Assembly (NCBI RefSeq): GCF_900102695.1
Contig: NZ_FMVW01000001.1
Coordinates: forward strand, 744,001 to 808,000
Reading direction: 5' to 3'
Length of the DNA stretch: 64,000 nt
Origin: Afifella marina DSM 2698
Lineage (GTDB): Bacteria; Pseudomonadota; Alphaproteobacteria; Rhizobiales; Afifellaceae
The translations under genes and the position numbers were made by a program. Below the pieces are notes generated by a model. That model ran no database searches, was not told the DNA's origin, and saw only the letters and a list, made by a program, of their open reading frames with translations. This document shows positions 8,277-18,294 of this stretch, in pieces. Numbering within the stretch: position 1 is the stretch's first letter; every line of letters starts with the position of its first letter.

Positions 8277-9926
8277 TCAGGCCGCGCGCGAACCCGCCTT
8301 CGTGTCGGAAAGGGCCGCTTCAAGCGGCTTAAGATAGGCTTCGTAGGCCCGCCAGGCTTCGACCCGCCTTGTATGCACGGGCTCACGCACCTGCGCATGC
8401 GAGGCGGTCTGCGTGAGGCGTTTGCTTTCGTGGAAGGCGAGGCAGCGCGGATCCCAGGAGAGACCGGCCGCATCGACGAGCTTCGGCGCGGCGTTTTCCG
8501 GATCGCCGACGAGCTCTTCGTAGCGGCATTCGAAAACCGTCTGCGGCAGCGCCGCCGTGAGGTGCGCGGTGAGCTCTTCGTAGAGCCCATAATAGCGCCC
8601 GAGCGTGGTGAGATCGCGCCGATAGGCGTGCCAATCTCCAAGATCGGTGGTGAAGCAGGAAAAGCAGGTCGCCATCGGATCGCGCCTGGCGTGGATGAAG
8701 CGCGCCTTGGGGAAGAGGAGGGCGATCAGCCAGAGATGCAGGAAGTTGTGCGGCGTCTTGTCGGTGATGCGCGCGGCGGGTCCTGCGATCTGCTTCAGCC
8801 GCTCCAGATAGACCGGTGCGATGCGCGACAAGTGTGCCCCGTCCAGGCTTTGCAGATGCGTGGCGAGTTTTTCCGGGGGTACGGCGTTGCGCTCTCGCGT
8901 GAAGCGGATGCCGAGCTCGGAGACGGCGCGCTGAAAGAACGGGAGCTCACCGGCCGCAGCCGCCTGCGGATGCGCGGTGACGATCTGTTCCATGAGGCTG
9001 GTGCCCGAGCGCGGCATCCCGAAGATGAGAACCGGCACCTCGCTGTCATGGCCGATGCTGCTGCGCTCTGAGAAGAAGTCGGGCGTCACCGCCTCTTTGA
9101 AGGCCGCCACCATCTCGGCGAAATAGCCGAGATCGAATTCCGGCAGCAGGGCATTGCCGGCGGTCGCATGGGCGAAGGATTTCTCTTCCCGCTTCAGCCG
9201 TCGGTCGAGGCCGGAGAGGCCGAAATGCAGCATGCGTCGTTCGACGCGCGGGTGTTTTGCGTCCTTGGCCATCGCTTCGATGTCGGCATATTCCGGCGGT
9301 TCTTTCTCGAAGCGCGCAGCTTCGAGGAGGCCGGCATAGACGACGGGCCGTTTGTCGCCAGAGGCGAGCATCTCCCGGTAGAGTTTTTCGGCGTCTGCGT
9401 TGCGGCCGCGGTAGAGCACAAGGCCCGCGAGCCTGAGCTTTGCCGTCGGGTCGCGCGGATTGAGCTCGGCGGCGCGGCGCAGCATCTCTTCCGCCTTGTC
9501 GGCGTCGCCAGCGCGCAGATAGGCGCTGCCGAGGGCGGACAGAAGCGCCGGCGCCTTGGGCGCGAGCGAAACCGCTTCCTTGAGCTGGCGGAGGGCGGCA
9601 TCGATATCGCCGCTTTCCAGATAGGCGAGGCCGAGGAGATGGCGCGGTTCCGGCTCCTTGCGCTTGGCGGCGACAGCCGTCTTCAGCGGTTCGATCGCAT
9701 CCGCCGGCCGGCCGGCGCTGACGAAGATGCGCCCGATCGCAAAATTGATCTGCGCATCGCGGGGCAGAAGCGTCTGCGCCTGGCGATAATGGGCAAGCGC
9801 CGCATCGAGCCGCCCGGCGCGCTCAAAGCCTGCGGCCTTGGCGACGATGGAGGTGGCCATGGCACGCTTTTCCTCCGGCGAGCGCCGCCGCTTGCCGTCG
9901 GTCGAATGCGAATTGTCGTGGGTCAT
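8277..9926 (-). CDS. TPR-repeat sulfotransferase family protein
   Basis: 549 residues. The N-terminal ~260 residues carry tandem tetratricopeptide repeats (for example ALAHYRQAQTLLPRDAQINF and ALRQLKEAVSLAPKAPALL). The C-terminal ~280 form a sulfotransferase domain with the PAPS phosphate-binding loop LIFGMPRSGTSLMEQIV (about residue 300) and a second PAPS-binding segment around KARFIHARRDPMATCFS. It would transfer sulfate from PAPS to an unidentified acceptor, the TPRs probably binding a partner or acceptor. No PAPS-synthesis gene is near. The upstream segment (9927-10063) separates it from emrB on the same strand. Confidence 0.87.
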   Translation of the reverse strand: MTHDNSHSTDGKRRRSPEEKRAMATSIVAKAAGFERAGRLDAALAHYRQAQTLLPRDAQINFAIGRIFVSAGRPADAIEPLKTAVAAKRKEPEPRHLLGLAYLESGDIDAALRQLKEAVSLAPKAPALLSALGSAYLRAGDADKAEEMLRRAAELNPRDPTAKLRLAGLVLYRGRNADAEKLYREMLASGDKRPVVYAGLLEAARFEKEPPEYADIEAMAKDAKHPRVERRMLHFGLSGLDRRLKREEKSFAHATAGNALLPEFDLGYFAEMVAAFKEAVTPDFFSERSSIGHDSEVPVLIFGMPRSGTSLMEQIVTAHPQAAAAGELPFFQRAVSELGIRFTRERNAVPPEKLATHLQSLDGAHLSRIAPVYLERLKQIAGPAARITDKTPHNFLHLWLIALLFPKARFIHARRDPMATCFSCFTTDLGDWHAYRRDLTTLGRYYGLYEELTAHLTAALPQTVFECRYEELVGDPENAAPKLVDAAGLSWDPRCLAFHESKRLTQTASHAQVREPVHTRRVEAWRAYEAYLKPLEAALSDTKAGSRAA

Positions 9927-10063
9927 GGATCTATGAACATGTATCCCGGCCCGCTTGTCAATCGACGGGCCGGAGGCCGTACTGGCTTTTTGGAAACCGC
10001 ACGTTTCCCCTCAGGAATCCGCCAGGAAGGCGCCTCAAGCGTGCCGGTGCCGTCGGGGCCGCA

Positions 10064-11611
10064 TCAGTCCGCGGCCACCATCCCGCCGCCGCCCATATGC
10101 TGCGGTTTGCGCATGAAGAGGATAAGCGGCAACACAGCGAGCGTGATCAACATCATCAGTTTGAAGTCGTCGATATAGGCGATCATCATGGCCTGCTGGT
10201 TGATGCTCTGGCTAAGGACGGCGATCGCCGTCTCCCGGCTCGCCCCGAGCGAACTCGCCGCCTGATCGAGCATCGGGTTGAACGGGGTGATATGCGCACC
10301 GAGCTCGGCGTGATTGATCTGGATGTTGTGGGCGAGAACCGTCGTGACGACGGAGATGCCGACGCTCGAGCCGATATTGCGCAACAGGCTGAAGAGGCTG
10401 GCGCCGTCCGTGCGGAAGCGCGGCTCCAGGGTCGCGAAGGCGACCGTGGACAGAGGCACCATGACGAGCCCGAGCCCCAATCCCTGGATGATGCCGCTCG
10501 AGATGAGCAGATGGTTGTCCATGAGCGGGGTGAAGCTGCTCATCTGATGCAGCGAATATGCGGTGAGACAGAGGCCGGAGAAGATCAGGATGCGCGGATC
10601 GACCCGCTGCACCAGCCGCCCGACGACGATCATAGAGATCATCGTGCCGACGCCGCGGGGGGCGAGAACGAGGCCCGTCGTCACCACCGGATAACCCATG
10701 ATGTTCTGCAGCATCGGCGGCAGGAGGGCGAGGGCTGCGAGCAGGATCATGCCGACCATGAAGATCAGTACGAGGCCGGTGACGAGATTGCGGTCCTTGA
10801 AGATCTTGAGGTCGAGGAACGGATGCTCCGTGCTCAGCGCGTGGATGATGAAAATCCACAGCCCCGAGATGGTCAGGCCGAGTTCGATCCAGATTTCCGG
10901 CGAGGAGAACCATTCCACCTGTTCGCCGCGGTCGAGCAGCATCTGCAAGGCGCCGATGGCGATGGCGAGCATCGCAAAGCCGAAGAAATCGAAGCCGCGA
11001 TGCCGGCGCTCCGTATCCGGGAGAAAGACCAGCATGCCGATGAAGGCGACGATGCCCACGGGCAGGTTGACGAAAAACACCCAGCGCCAGTCGAAGGTGT
11101 CGGTGAGCCAGCCGCCGAGCGTCGGGCCGATGATCGGGCCGATCATGATGCCGGCGCCCCAGATCGCCATCGCCTGGCCGTGCTTCTCCTTCGGATTGAT
11201 GTCGAGGAGCACCGCCTGTGAGAGCGGCACGAGGGCGGCGCCGCACAATCCCTGCAGGATGCGGAAGACGACCATCATTTCGAGGCTGGTCGAAAGACCG
11301 CACAGCATCGAGGTGGCCGTGAAGCCGACGACGCTGCCGAGAAACAGCTCGCGCGTGCCGTAGCGATCCGACAGCCAGCCGGTGACCGGCGTCATGATCG
11401 CGGCGGCGACGATGTAGGAGGTCAAAACCCAGGTGACCTGATCCTGCGTCGCCCCGAGGCTGCCGCGCATGGACGGCAGCGCCACATTGGCAATCGTCGT
11501 GTCGAGGATCTGCATGATCGTCGCCAGCATGATGAACACCGTCACCATGGGGCGATTGATCTCGCGCGGCGCCGCGGGGGCCGCCGCGTCCTGGGTCGTG
11601 GAATTGGCCAT
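10064..11611 (-). CDS. emrB: DHA2-family MFS multidrug efflux permease, EmrB-like
   Basis: 515 residues with about 14 transmembrane helices; the signature LSDRYGTRELF follows helix 2, and the N-terminus carries LDTTIANVALPSMRG typical of DHA2 drug:H+ antiporters. With the membrane-fusion protein encoded 2 bp upstream it would form an inner-membrane/periplasmic tripartite efflux pump, recruiting a TolC-like outer-membrane channel encoded elsewhere. It is the last gene of marR-emrA-emrB. The drug substrate is unknown. Confidence 0.92.
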   Translation of the reverse strand: MANSTTQDAAAPAAPREINRPMVTVFIMLATIMQILDTTIANVALPSMRGSLGATQDQVTWVLTSYIVAAAIMTPVTGWLSDRYGTRELFLGSVVGFTATSMLCGLSTSLEMMVVFRILQGLCGAALVPLSQAVLLDINPKEKHGQAMAIWGAGIMIGPIIGPTLGGWLTDTFDWRWVFFVNLPVGIVAFIGMLVFLPDTERRHRGFDFFGFAMLAIAIGALQMLLDRGEQVEWFSSPEIWIELGLTISGLWIFIIHALSTEHPFLDLKIFKDRNLVTGLVLIFMVGMILLAALALLPPMLQNIMGYPVVTTGLVLAPRGVGTMISMIVVGRLVQRVDPRILIFSGLCLTAYSLHQMSSFTPLMDNHLLISSGIIQGLGLGLVMVPLSTVAFATLEPRFRTDGASLFSLLRNIGSSVGISVVTTVLAHNIQINHAELGAHITPFNPMLDQAASSLGASRETAIAVLSQSINQQAMMIAYIDDFKLMMLITLAVLPLILFMRKPQHMGGGGMVAAD

Positions 11612-11613
11612 GG

Positions 11614-12972
11614 TCAGTGCTGCGTCACACCCTGCGCGGCAACGGTTTCATGCGCCTGTGCCGTGGCAGTGGGAAAACTGAAGCCGAGGAAGGCGAGGCC
11701 TTTTTCGACGAAGTCCGGCATCTCCGGCGAGCGGCCGGTGTCGACGGTCGCGCTGACGCTCATGCCGGTGCGCAGGGGTGCGTCTTTCGGCAGATCGGCG
11801 ATGGCGATGCGCACCGGGATGCGCTGCACGACCTTCACCCAATTGCCGGTGGCGTTCTGCGCCGGCAGAAGCGAAAACTCCGAACCTGTGCCCGCGCCGA
11901 CGCTCGCCACCCGGCCTTTCAGCGGATGATCGGGATAGGTGTCGACGTCGATTTCGACGGGCTGGCCCGCACGCATATAGGTGAGCTCGGTTTCCTTGTA
12001 ATTCGCTTCGACCCAGACTTCGTCGGTCTCCACGAGGCTCAGAACCGACGTGCCGGAGGTGACGTACTGGCCGACGCGCAACCGGTCCGTCTGGCTGACG
12101 ATGCCATTGGCCGGCGCCGTCACCACGGTGTGATCGAGGTCGAGTTCGGCTGCTTCCAGCTTTGCAAGTGCCTGCATCACTTCCGGATGGTCGTCGGTCG
12201 CGATGTCGGGATTGCCGGCAAGCGCCGCCTTGGCACTCATCACGCTCTGCTCGGCTGAACGCGCCTTCGCCTGCGCCTGCTGCAGATCGAGGCGCGCCTT
12301 GTCGAGAGCCGATTGCGAGACGAAACCGCGATCGTGCAGCCGGTCCTGCCGGTTGAACGTGTCTTCCGCGAAGGTGAGGGACTGATCCGCCGATTCCTTG
12401 TCCGCGAGCGCCGAGGCGTAGGCGGCTTTCATGCGCTCCACCTCGAGGCGAGCGGAGGCAACCGCCGCTTTGGCCTGGTCGACTTCGACGCGATATTGCG
12501 CATCGTCGATGGCAAAGAGGAGATCGCCGGTCTTCACGGGCTGGTTCTCGCCGGCCCCGACCTTGACGATGCGCCCGGCGACTTCCGGTACGACATTGAC
12601 CTTGTCCTGCTGGACATAGGCGTCTTCGGTCGAGATGTAGCGACCCGAGGTCAGCCAGAAATAGCCGCCGCCGATGGCAAGGACGAGCGGCAGGGCGATC
12701 ATCAAAGCCACCCGCTTCTTGCGCGGGCGCTTCTTTTCGGGTTCGGAGTCGGGCGGGGTCGGATTCTGCTCGCGTGTTTCCAAGGCTTCCAGCACTTCGC
12801 TGGAGCCTTCGTCTTCCTCGAGCGTCTCGTCATTGCCGGGTTGCGCTGGCCCATGTTTCGCCGGGCCATGCTGTGCCGGGCCATGCTGTGCCGGGATTGG
12901 GGTCCTGCGCGTCTCCGCGACGTCGTCGTCGGGGAAGAGCGGCTCCTCACGTGGCTTTAAATCTTCACTCAT
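11614..12972 (-). CDS. emrA: HlyD/EmrA-family membrane fusion protein
   Basis: 452 residues from the ATG at 12972 (a TTG at 12981 would overlap marR). Layout: a long acidic/low-complexity cytoplasmic tail (~1-90) containing tandem AQHGP/AKHGP repeats, one transmembrane helix (~91-112: VALMIALPLVLAIGGGYFWL), then the HlyD body with biotinyl-lipoyl-like halves (GRYISTEDAYVQQDKVNV, TVVTAPANGIVSQTDRLRVG) around a coiled coil (~170-260). It links EmrB to an outer-membrane channel. The His-rich repeat tail is not a standard part of the family. Confidence 0.92.
   Translation of the reverse strand: MSEDLKPREEPLFPDDDVAETRRTPIPAQHGPAQHGPAKHGPAQPGNDETLEEDEGSSEVLEALETREQNPTPPDSEPEKKRPRKKRVALMIALPLVLAIGGGYFWLTSGRYISTEDAYVQQDKVNVVPEVAGRIVKVGAGENQPVKTGDLLFAIDDAQYRVEVDQAKAAVASARLEVERMKAAYASALADKESADQSLTFAEDTFNRQDRLHDRGFVSQSALDKARLDLQQAQAKARSAEQSVMSAKAALAGNPDIATDDHPEVMQALAKLEAAELDLDHTVVTAPANGIVSQTDRLRVGQYVTSGTSVLSLVETDEVWVEANYKETELTYMRAGQPVEIDVDTYPDHPLKGRVASVGAGTGSEFSLLPAQNATGNWVKVVQRIPVRIAIADLPKDAPLRTGMSVSATVDTGRSPEMPDFVEKGLAFLGFSFPTATAQAHETVAAQGVTQH
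12845..12895 (-). repeat. 15-bp tandem repeat encoding AQHGP units in emrA
   Basis: About three 15-bp units (two are exact copies of ccgggccatgctgtg, at 12861-12875 and 12876-12890, plus a degenerate one) encode His/Pro-rich pentapeptides in the cytoplasmic tail of EmrA. Confidence 0.9.
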
Positions 12973-12977
12973 AGGCT

Positions 12978-13445
12978 TCAAGCTTCCACATGCTGACGCT
13001 GCGGTTCGACCTCTTCCCCGGGCCGTTCCGACAGATTGCTGACAATTTTCTCAAGCGCGGTCATCAGTGTCGCGCGCGTCCCCTCCGGCAGCCCGTTTTG
13101 TGCTTCCTCGAAGATCTCGTTTGCGAGATTGCGCATGTCCGGCAAAAGCTCACGTCCCTTGTCGGTGATGTGCAGCGTGCGGACGCGCCGATCGTTCGGA
13201 TCCTGCCGGCGTTCGATGAGGCCGGCGGTCTCCATGCGATCGACGTGACGGCAGACGGTGATCGGCTCCATGTCGAGAAGCGCCGCAAGACCCGCCTGGT
13301 TGATGCCTTCGATCTTGGAAAGGCGCCCCAAGATGTGAAGTTGCGCCGCGGTCATGCCGAACTGTCGTGAACTCTGTTCGAAGCGCCGCCTGAGCAGGCG
13401 GGCCGCATCCGTAATCAGAAATCCGAGAGAGGTTTTGTGCTCCAT
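12978..13445 (-). CDS. MarR-family transcriptional regulator of the emrAB operon
   Basis: 155 residues from the ATG at 13445. Winged-helix MarR fold: FGMTAAQLHILGRLSKIEGI, then the recognition helix LLDMEPITVCRHVDRMETAG and the wing IERRQDPNDRRVRTLHITDKG. First gene of the marR-emrA-emrB operon, ending 5 bp before the emrA ATG. By family precedent it represses its own operon and releases on binding a small ligand. An inverted repeat immediately upstream of its start is the likely operator. Confidence 0.92.
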   Translation of the reverse strand: MEHKTSLGFLITDAARLLRRRFEQSSRQFGMTAAQLHILGRLSKIEGINQAGLAALLDMEPITVCRHVDRMETAGLIERRQDPNDRRVRTLHITDKGRELLPDMRNLANEIFEEAQNGLPEGTRATLMTALEKIVSNLSERPGEEVEPQRQHVEA

Positions 13446-13455
13446 GGCCCGGCAT

Positions 13456-13475
13456 ATAATAAGCGTGCTTATAAT
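13456..13475. promoter_or_regulatory. Candidate MarR operator overlapping the marR promoter
   Basis: An imperfect inverted repeat (ataataagc-gt-gcttataat) lies 10 bp upstream of the marR start. Its AT-richness and ~20-bp palindromic form suit MarR dimers, and it contains -10-like TATAAT/TATTAT strings, so binding would block RNA polymerase. Binding is inferred. Confidence 0.65.
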
Positions 13476-13605
13476 GTGCAAATGAAATGTTCGACAGGTG
13501 CCTCATCCAAATGGCTTAGTCGGAGGAGGTAAAAAGGGCGTAGAGCGACAATCGGACGTCGCTCGTGCATTTGCCCTTAACGCCTGCGACGGCTAAACGG
13601 CTCTG

Positions 13606-14856
13606 ATGCAGCGCTACAACGTCGTCCGCCTCATTCGCGAAGGCCTGAGCGGCCACAAGGGCTGGCAGCCCGCGTGGCGCAAAGCGGAGCCGAAACCCTC
13701 CTACGATGCGGTGATCATCGGCGGCGGCGGCCATGGGCTGGCGACCGCCTATTATCTCGCCAAACTCCACGGCATGACCAACATCGCCGTCGTGGAAAAG
13801 GGCTGGATCGGCGGCGGCAATTCCGGCCGCAACACCACCATCATCCGGTCCAACTATCTCTACGATGCGTCGGCCGCGCTTTATAATCACGCGCTGACCT
13901 TGTGGAAGGATCTGTCGCGCGAGCTCAACTACAACATCATGATGAGCCATCGCGGCGTTCTCAATCTCGCTCATGACGAGGGCGAGGCGCGCCAGCTGAA
14001 GCGTCGCGTGGAAGCGAACCGCTTGAACGGCGTCCAGGCCGAATGGCTGGAAGCCAAGGAAGTGAAGGCCTTTTGCCCGCCGATCTCGGTGGCGGCCGAT
14101 GCCCGTTATCCCGTGATCGGCGCCACGTTGCAGCGCGACGGCGGTGTCAATCGGCATGATGCGGTCGTGTGGGGCTTTGCGCGCGCCGCCTCCGATATGG
14201 GTGTCGACATCATCGAGCAATGCGAGGTGACGGGGATCGACACGGACAAGGGGGCAGTCACGGGCGTGCGCACGACGCGCGGCACGATCGCGACCGAAAA
14301 GGTCGCTTGCGTCACGGCCGGCCACACCTCGGTGATCGCCGGCATGCTCGGCCTGCGCCTGCCGATCGAAAGCCATCCGCTGCAGGCGCTCGTCTCAGAG
14401 CCGTTGAAGCCGGTTCTGCCCTGTGTCGTCATGTCGAATGCCGTGCATGTCTATATGAGCCAGTCCTCGAAAGGCGAGCTCGTCATCGGCGCGGGCATCG
14501 ATCCTTATCTGTCCTATACGCAGCGCGGCTCCTTCGACATCATCGAGCACCAGATGGCGGCGCTGATCGAACTCTTCCCCTTCGTGTCGCGGGTTCGGAT
14601 GATGCGCCAGTGGGGCGGCATCGTCGATGTCTGCCCGGACGCTTCGCCGATCATTTCAAAGACGCCGGTGAAGGGCTTCTATATCGACGGCGGCTGGGGC
14701 ACCGGCGGCTGGAAGGCGACGCCGGGGTCCGGTCACGCTTTGGCCGATCTCGTCGCCAATGACGAGCCGAACGCGATCGCCGCGCCCTTCACGCTGGAGC
14801 GCTTCGTCACCGGCAACCTCGTGGCCGAGCACGGCGCGGCAGCCGTCGCGCATTAG
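13606..14856 (+). CDS. soxB: Sarcosine oxidase subunit beta (operon 1)
   Basis: 416 residues. Rossmann motif [17 protein letters not shown] at about residue 38 binds [17 protein letters not shown] motif (~184) lies where family members carry the covalent FMN histidine. C-terminal [15 protein letters not shown] closes the DAO fold. In heterotetrameric sarcosine oxidase this subunit oxidises sarcosine at the flavin; the product carbon goes to THF on the alpha subunit. The N-terminus [16 protein letters not shown] is standard, which fixes the start although no strong ribosome site is seen. First gene of soxBDAG; divergent from marR. Confidence 0.94.
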   Translation: MQRYNVVRLIREGLSGHKGWQPAWRKAEPKPSYDAVIIGGGGHGLATAYYLAKLHGMTNIAVVEKGWIGGGNSGRNTTIIRSNYLYDASAALYNHALTLWKDLSRELNYNIMMSHRGVLNLAHDEGEARQLKRRVEANRLNGVQAEWLEAKEVKAFCPPISVAADARYPVIGATLQRDGGVNRHDAVVWGFARAASDMGVDIIEQCEVTGIDTDKGAVTGVRTTRGTIATEKVACVTAGHTSVIAGMLGLRLPIESHPLQALVSEPLKPVLPCVVMSNAVHVYMSQSSKGELVIGAGIDPYLSYTQRGSFDIIEHQMAALIELFPFVSRVRMMRQWGGIVDVCPDASPIISKTPVKGFYIDGGWGTGGWKATPGSGHALADLVANDEPNAIAAPFTLERFVTGNLVAEHGAAAVAH

Positions 14857-14866
14857 GAGAAGCCCG

Positions 14867-15232
14867 ATGTTTGTGATCTCCTGCCCCTATTGCGGCGCGC
14901 GCGACCAGTCCGAATTCTCCTATGGCGGCGAGGCCCATATCGCCCGGCCGGAATGGCGCGAGGATATGAGCGATGCCGAATGGGCCGATTTCGTCTTCAT
15001 GCGGTCGAACCCGAAAGGCGTCCTCGCCGAACGTTGGGTGCATTCCGCCGGCTGTCGCCGGTTCTTCAATATGCTGAGGAACACCGCGACCGATGAAATT
15101 CTCGCCGTCTACAAGATCGGCGAGACCGCTCCACAAGTGCAGGCGAAGCTGCCCGCAACGCCGTGCGGCGAGGCGCCGATCGGCTCGGGCAATGATGCCG
15201 TCAAGGTGATGCAGCCGGGCGAGGCCGAGTGA
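14867..15232 (+). CDS. soxD: Sarcosine oxidase subunit delta (operon 1)
   Basis: 121 residues. Small Zn-binding subunit: an N-terminal CPYCG and a later H..GCRRFFNMLRNT supply the zinc ligands. Start ATG at 14867 lies 10 bp after soxB, with AGGAGA upstream; the frame is open further back but overlaps soxB without similarity. It is ~30 residues longer than the delta subunit of the second operon (89 aa), the excess being C-terminal. Stop overlaps the soxA start (TGATG). Confidence 0.93.
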   Translation: MFVISCPYCGARDQSEFSYGGEAHIARPEWREDMSDAEWADFVFMRSNPKGVLAERWVHSAGCRRFFNMLRNTATDEILAVYKIGETAPQVQAKLPATPCGEAPIGSGNDAVKVMQPGEAE

Positions 15233-18200
15233 TGTCGAAACAGCCGTTCCGCACACCGCAGGGTGGTCTCGTTCAGCGCTCGCGCACCATCCGTTTCACC
15301 TATGACGGGATTTCCTATCACGGCCATCCGGGCGACACGCTCGCCTCGGCCCTGATCGCCAATGGCCGCCACATGGTGGCGCGCTCCTTCAAATATCACC
15401 GTCCACGCGGCATCTATGCGGCAGGCTCCGCCGATCCGGCAGGCCTTGTCGCCATCGGCGTCGATGCCAAGCGCTTCGATCCCAACACCCGCGCCGCCGA
15501 GCAGGAAATCTATGATGGGCTGGTGGCGAGCTCGCAGAATTGCTGGCCGTCCCTCGGCACGGATATCGGCGGCGCCCTCGATCCGTTCTGGCGCTTCATG
15601 CCGGCGGGCTTCTACTACAAGACCTTCAAGGGCCCTCCGGGCACCTGGACGGCGCTGTTCGAGCCGCTGATCCGCGCCTTCGCGGGCCTCGGCCGCGCCC
15701 CCGACGCCGGCGATCCCGACCGCTATGAGACCGTCAACCGCCATTGCGACGTCGTCGTCGTGGGAGCCGGCCCCGCCGGCCTGATGGCGGCGCTTGCCGC
15801 CGGACGATCCGGCGCGCGCGTCATCCTGGTCGAAGAGACGCACCGTCTCGGCGGCTCCATTCTGTCGCGTGATCCCGAGAAGCTGTCGCTTGGCGGCGTG
15901 CAGCCGGCGCAATGGGTGGCCGACATCCAGAACGAGCTTGCCGCGCTGCCCGAGGTGACGATCCTCACCCGCACCAACGCCTTCGGCTATTACGGCAACA
16001 ATTTCCTGGGGCTTTGGGAAAAGGTCTCCGACCACCTGCCGAAAGAGAAGCGTCTCGGCCATTTGCCGCGCCAGCGCCTGTGGCGGGTGCGTGCGAAGGA
16101 GGTGGTGCTTGCGACAGGCGCGCTGGAGCGGCCGCTCGTCTTCCACGAAAACGACCGCCCGGGCATCATGCTCGCAAGTGCGGCGCGCACCTTCCTGCAC
16201 CGCTACGGCGTCCTCGCCGGCAAAAGGCCCGTGATCTTCACCAACAACGATACCGGCTGGGTGACGGCGTTCGATCTTGCCGCCAACGGCGCCGAGATCG
16301 CCGGCATCATCGATGTGCGCTCCGATCTCTCCGGCGAGCATATGGCGGAGGCGGCACGTCTCGGCATCCCGATCCATGCGAGCTCGACGGTGGTCGGCAC
16401 CTCCGGACGCCACCGAGTCAGTCAGGTCGAGGTGCGCCCGCTGCATCGCGACGGCAGCGTCGGCACGAGTTTTTCCCATATCGGGTGCGATCTTCTGGCG
16501 GTCGCCGGCGGCTATGCGCCGAACGCGGCGCTGTTTTCGCAATCGCGCGGCAAGCTGCGCTACGATCCCGAACTCGCCGCCTTCCGTCCCGGCCGCTCCT
16601 GGCAGAAGGAGCGCTCCGCCGGCGCCTGCAACGGCACCTACGCGCTCACCGACGTCCTGGCCGAAGGCGCACGCGCCGGTGTGGAAGCGGCGGCGCAGGC
16701 GGGCTTTGATTCCGGCGATGTGACGGTTCCCGACGTCGATGGCGTGGAACTCGGCCAGGGCCAGTTGAAGGTGATGCCGGAGATGCCTTCACATCTGCCG
16801 CCGCATCGCCGCCGTGCCTGGATCGATCTCCAGGACGACGTGACCACGAAAGACCTGCGGCTCGCTCTGCAAGAGGGCTATCAGGCGGTGGAGCATGCCA
16901 AGCGCTACACCACCACCGGCATGGGCAATGACCAGGGCAAGATCGCCAATCTGAACGCCTTCGCCTTCATCGCCAACGAGCGCGGCGAGGAACTGCCGGC
17001 CGTCGGCACGACGACGTTCCGCCAGCCCTATAAGCCGGTGACGTTTGCGGCGATCGCCGGTCAGCATGTCGGGCCCCATTTCGCCCCGCGGCGGACGACG
17101 CCGATGCATGGCTGGCACCGCCGCCGCGACGCCGTCTTCGAGCCCGTCGGCGACTGGCTGCGTCCGCGGGCCTATCCTCGCGAGGGCGAGGATTTCTTCC
17201 AGGCGGTGCAGCGCGAGGCGCGTGCGGCACGCACCGATTGCGGTGTTCTCGACGCCTCCACGCTCGGCAAGATCGACGTGAAGGGGCCGGATGCGCGCGA
17301 GTTTTTGAACCGCGTCTACACCAATTCCTGGTCGAAGCTTGCGCCCGGCCGCTGCCGCTATGGGCTGATGCTCGGCGAGGATGGCATGGTCGCCGATGAT
17401 GGCGTGACCGCCTGCATCGCCGACGATCACTTCCACATGACGACGACGACGGGCGGCGCGGCTTCGGTTCTCGCCAAGCTCGAGGATTATCTGCAGACGG
17501 AATGGCCAGATCTGAAGGTCTTCCTCACCTCCGTCACCGAACAATGGGCCGTCGCCTCGATCTGCGGACCGAAATCCCCGGCGCTGATCGCCGAGCTTCT
17601 CGATGATTTCGACGCCGATCCCGAGCGCTTCAAGTTCATGGACTGGCGAGACGCGACCATGGGCGGCATCCCGGTGCGCGTCTTCCGCATCTCGTTCACC
17701 GGCGAGACGTCTTACGAGATCAATATTCCGGCGACCTATGGGCGCTGGATGTGGCGCCAGATCATCGAGAAGGGCGCCAGGCACGGCATCACGCCCTATG
17801 GCACGGAGGCGATGCATCTCCTGCGCGCCGAAAAGGGTTTTGTCATCGTCGGCCAGGATACCGACGGCACGGTCACGCCCGGCGATCTCAGGATGGATTG
17901 GATCGTCAAGAAGAGCGGCGATTTCATCGGCCGCCGGTCTCTGTTCCGTTCCGATACGGCACGGAAGGATCGCCGCCAGCTCGTCGGCATTTTGACGGAA
18001 GATCCCGACCTCGTTCTGGAAGAAGGCGCCCATCTGATCGAGCGGCGCAACGAGCCCGAGCCGCCCGTGCCGGTCCTTGGGCATGTCACGTCGAGCTATT
18101 ACAGTCCCAATATCGGCCGTTCGATCGCGCTTGCGCTCGTCTCCGGGGGCGGCGGGCGGATCGGCGACCGGATTTTCGCGACCCGCGGCGGCGAGCCGAC

Positions 18201-18294
18201 CGTGCCGGTGCGCGTGACGGAGATCGACTTCCTGGATCTGAAGGCAAAGGGTGCGCTGCCGCAGGCGGTGCGCCGGGAGGGCGGCCATGGCTGA
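15232..18294 (+). CDS. soxA: Sarcosine oxidase subunit alpha (operon 1)
   Basis: 1020 residues from the ATG at 15232, overlapping soxD by one base (a GTG lies one codon earlier). An N-terminal ferredoxin-like fold (~20-105, IRFTYDGISYHGHPGDTLAS) precedes an NAD-binding domain with VVVGAGPAGLMAALAAGRSG (~175). The C-terminal ~400 residues are a GcvT-like THF-binding domain (VYTNSWSKLAPGRCRYGLML, GETSYEINIP). It binds NAD+ and THF, turning the demethylated carbon into 5,10-methylene-THF. Full length. Confidence 0.95.
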   Translation: MSKQPFRTPQGGLVQRSRTIRFTYDGISYHGHPGDTLASALIANGRHMVARSFKYHRPRGIYAAGSADPAGLVAIGVDAKRFDPNTRAAEQEIYDGLVASSQNCWPSLGTDIGGALDPFWRFMPAGFYYKTFKGPPGTWTALFEPLIRAFAGLGRAPDAGDPDRYETVNRHCDVVVVGAGPAGLMAALAAGRSGARVILVEETHRLGGSILSRDPEKLSLGGVQPAQWVADIQNELAALPEVTILTRTNAFGYYGNNFLGLWEKVSDHLPKEKRLGHLPRQRLWRVRAKEVVLATGALERPLVFHENDRPGIMLASAARTFLHRYGVLAGKRPVIFTNNDTGWVTAFDLAANGAEIAGIIDVRSDLSGEHMAEAARLGIPIHASSTVVGTSGRHRVSQVEVRPLHRDGSVGTSFSHIGCDLLAVAGGYAPNAALFSQSRGKLRYDPELAAFRPGRSWQKERSAGACNGTYALTDVLAEGARAGVEAAAQAGFDSGDVTVPDVDGVELGQGQLKVMPEMPSHLPPHRRRAWIDLQDDVTTKDLRLALQEGYQAVEHAKRYTTTGMGNDQGKIANLNAFAFIANERGEELPAVGTTTFRQPYKPVTFAAIAGQHVGPHFAPRRTTPMHGWHRRRDAVFEPVGDWLRPRAYPREGEDFFQAVQREARAARTDCGVLDASTLGKIDVKGPDAREFLNRVYTNSWSKLAPGRCRYGLMLGEDGMVADDGVTACIADDHFHMTTTTGGAASVLAKLEDYLQTEWPDLKVFLTSVTEQWAVASICGPKSPALIAELLDDFDADPERFKFMDWRDATMGGIPVRVFRISFTGETSYEINIPATYGRWMWRQIIEKGARHGITPYGTEAMHLLRAEKGFVIVGQDTDGTVTPGDLRMDWIVKKSGDFIGRRSLFRSDTARKDRRQLVGILTEDPDLVLEEGAHLIERRNEPEPPVPVLGHVTSSYYSPNIGRSIALALVSGGGGRIGDRIFATRGGEPTVPVRVTEIDFLDLKAKGALPQAVRREGGHG

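Noticed and set aside
15109-16542. 477-codon - strand open frame over soxA
   Set aside because: Antisense shadow typical of high-GC coding sequence; soxA is full-length and recognisable.
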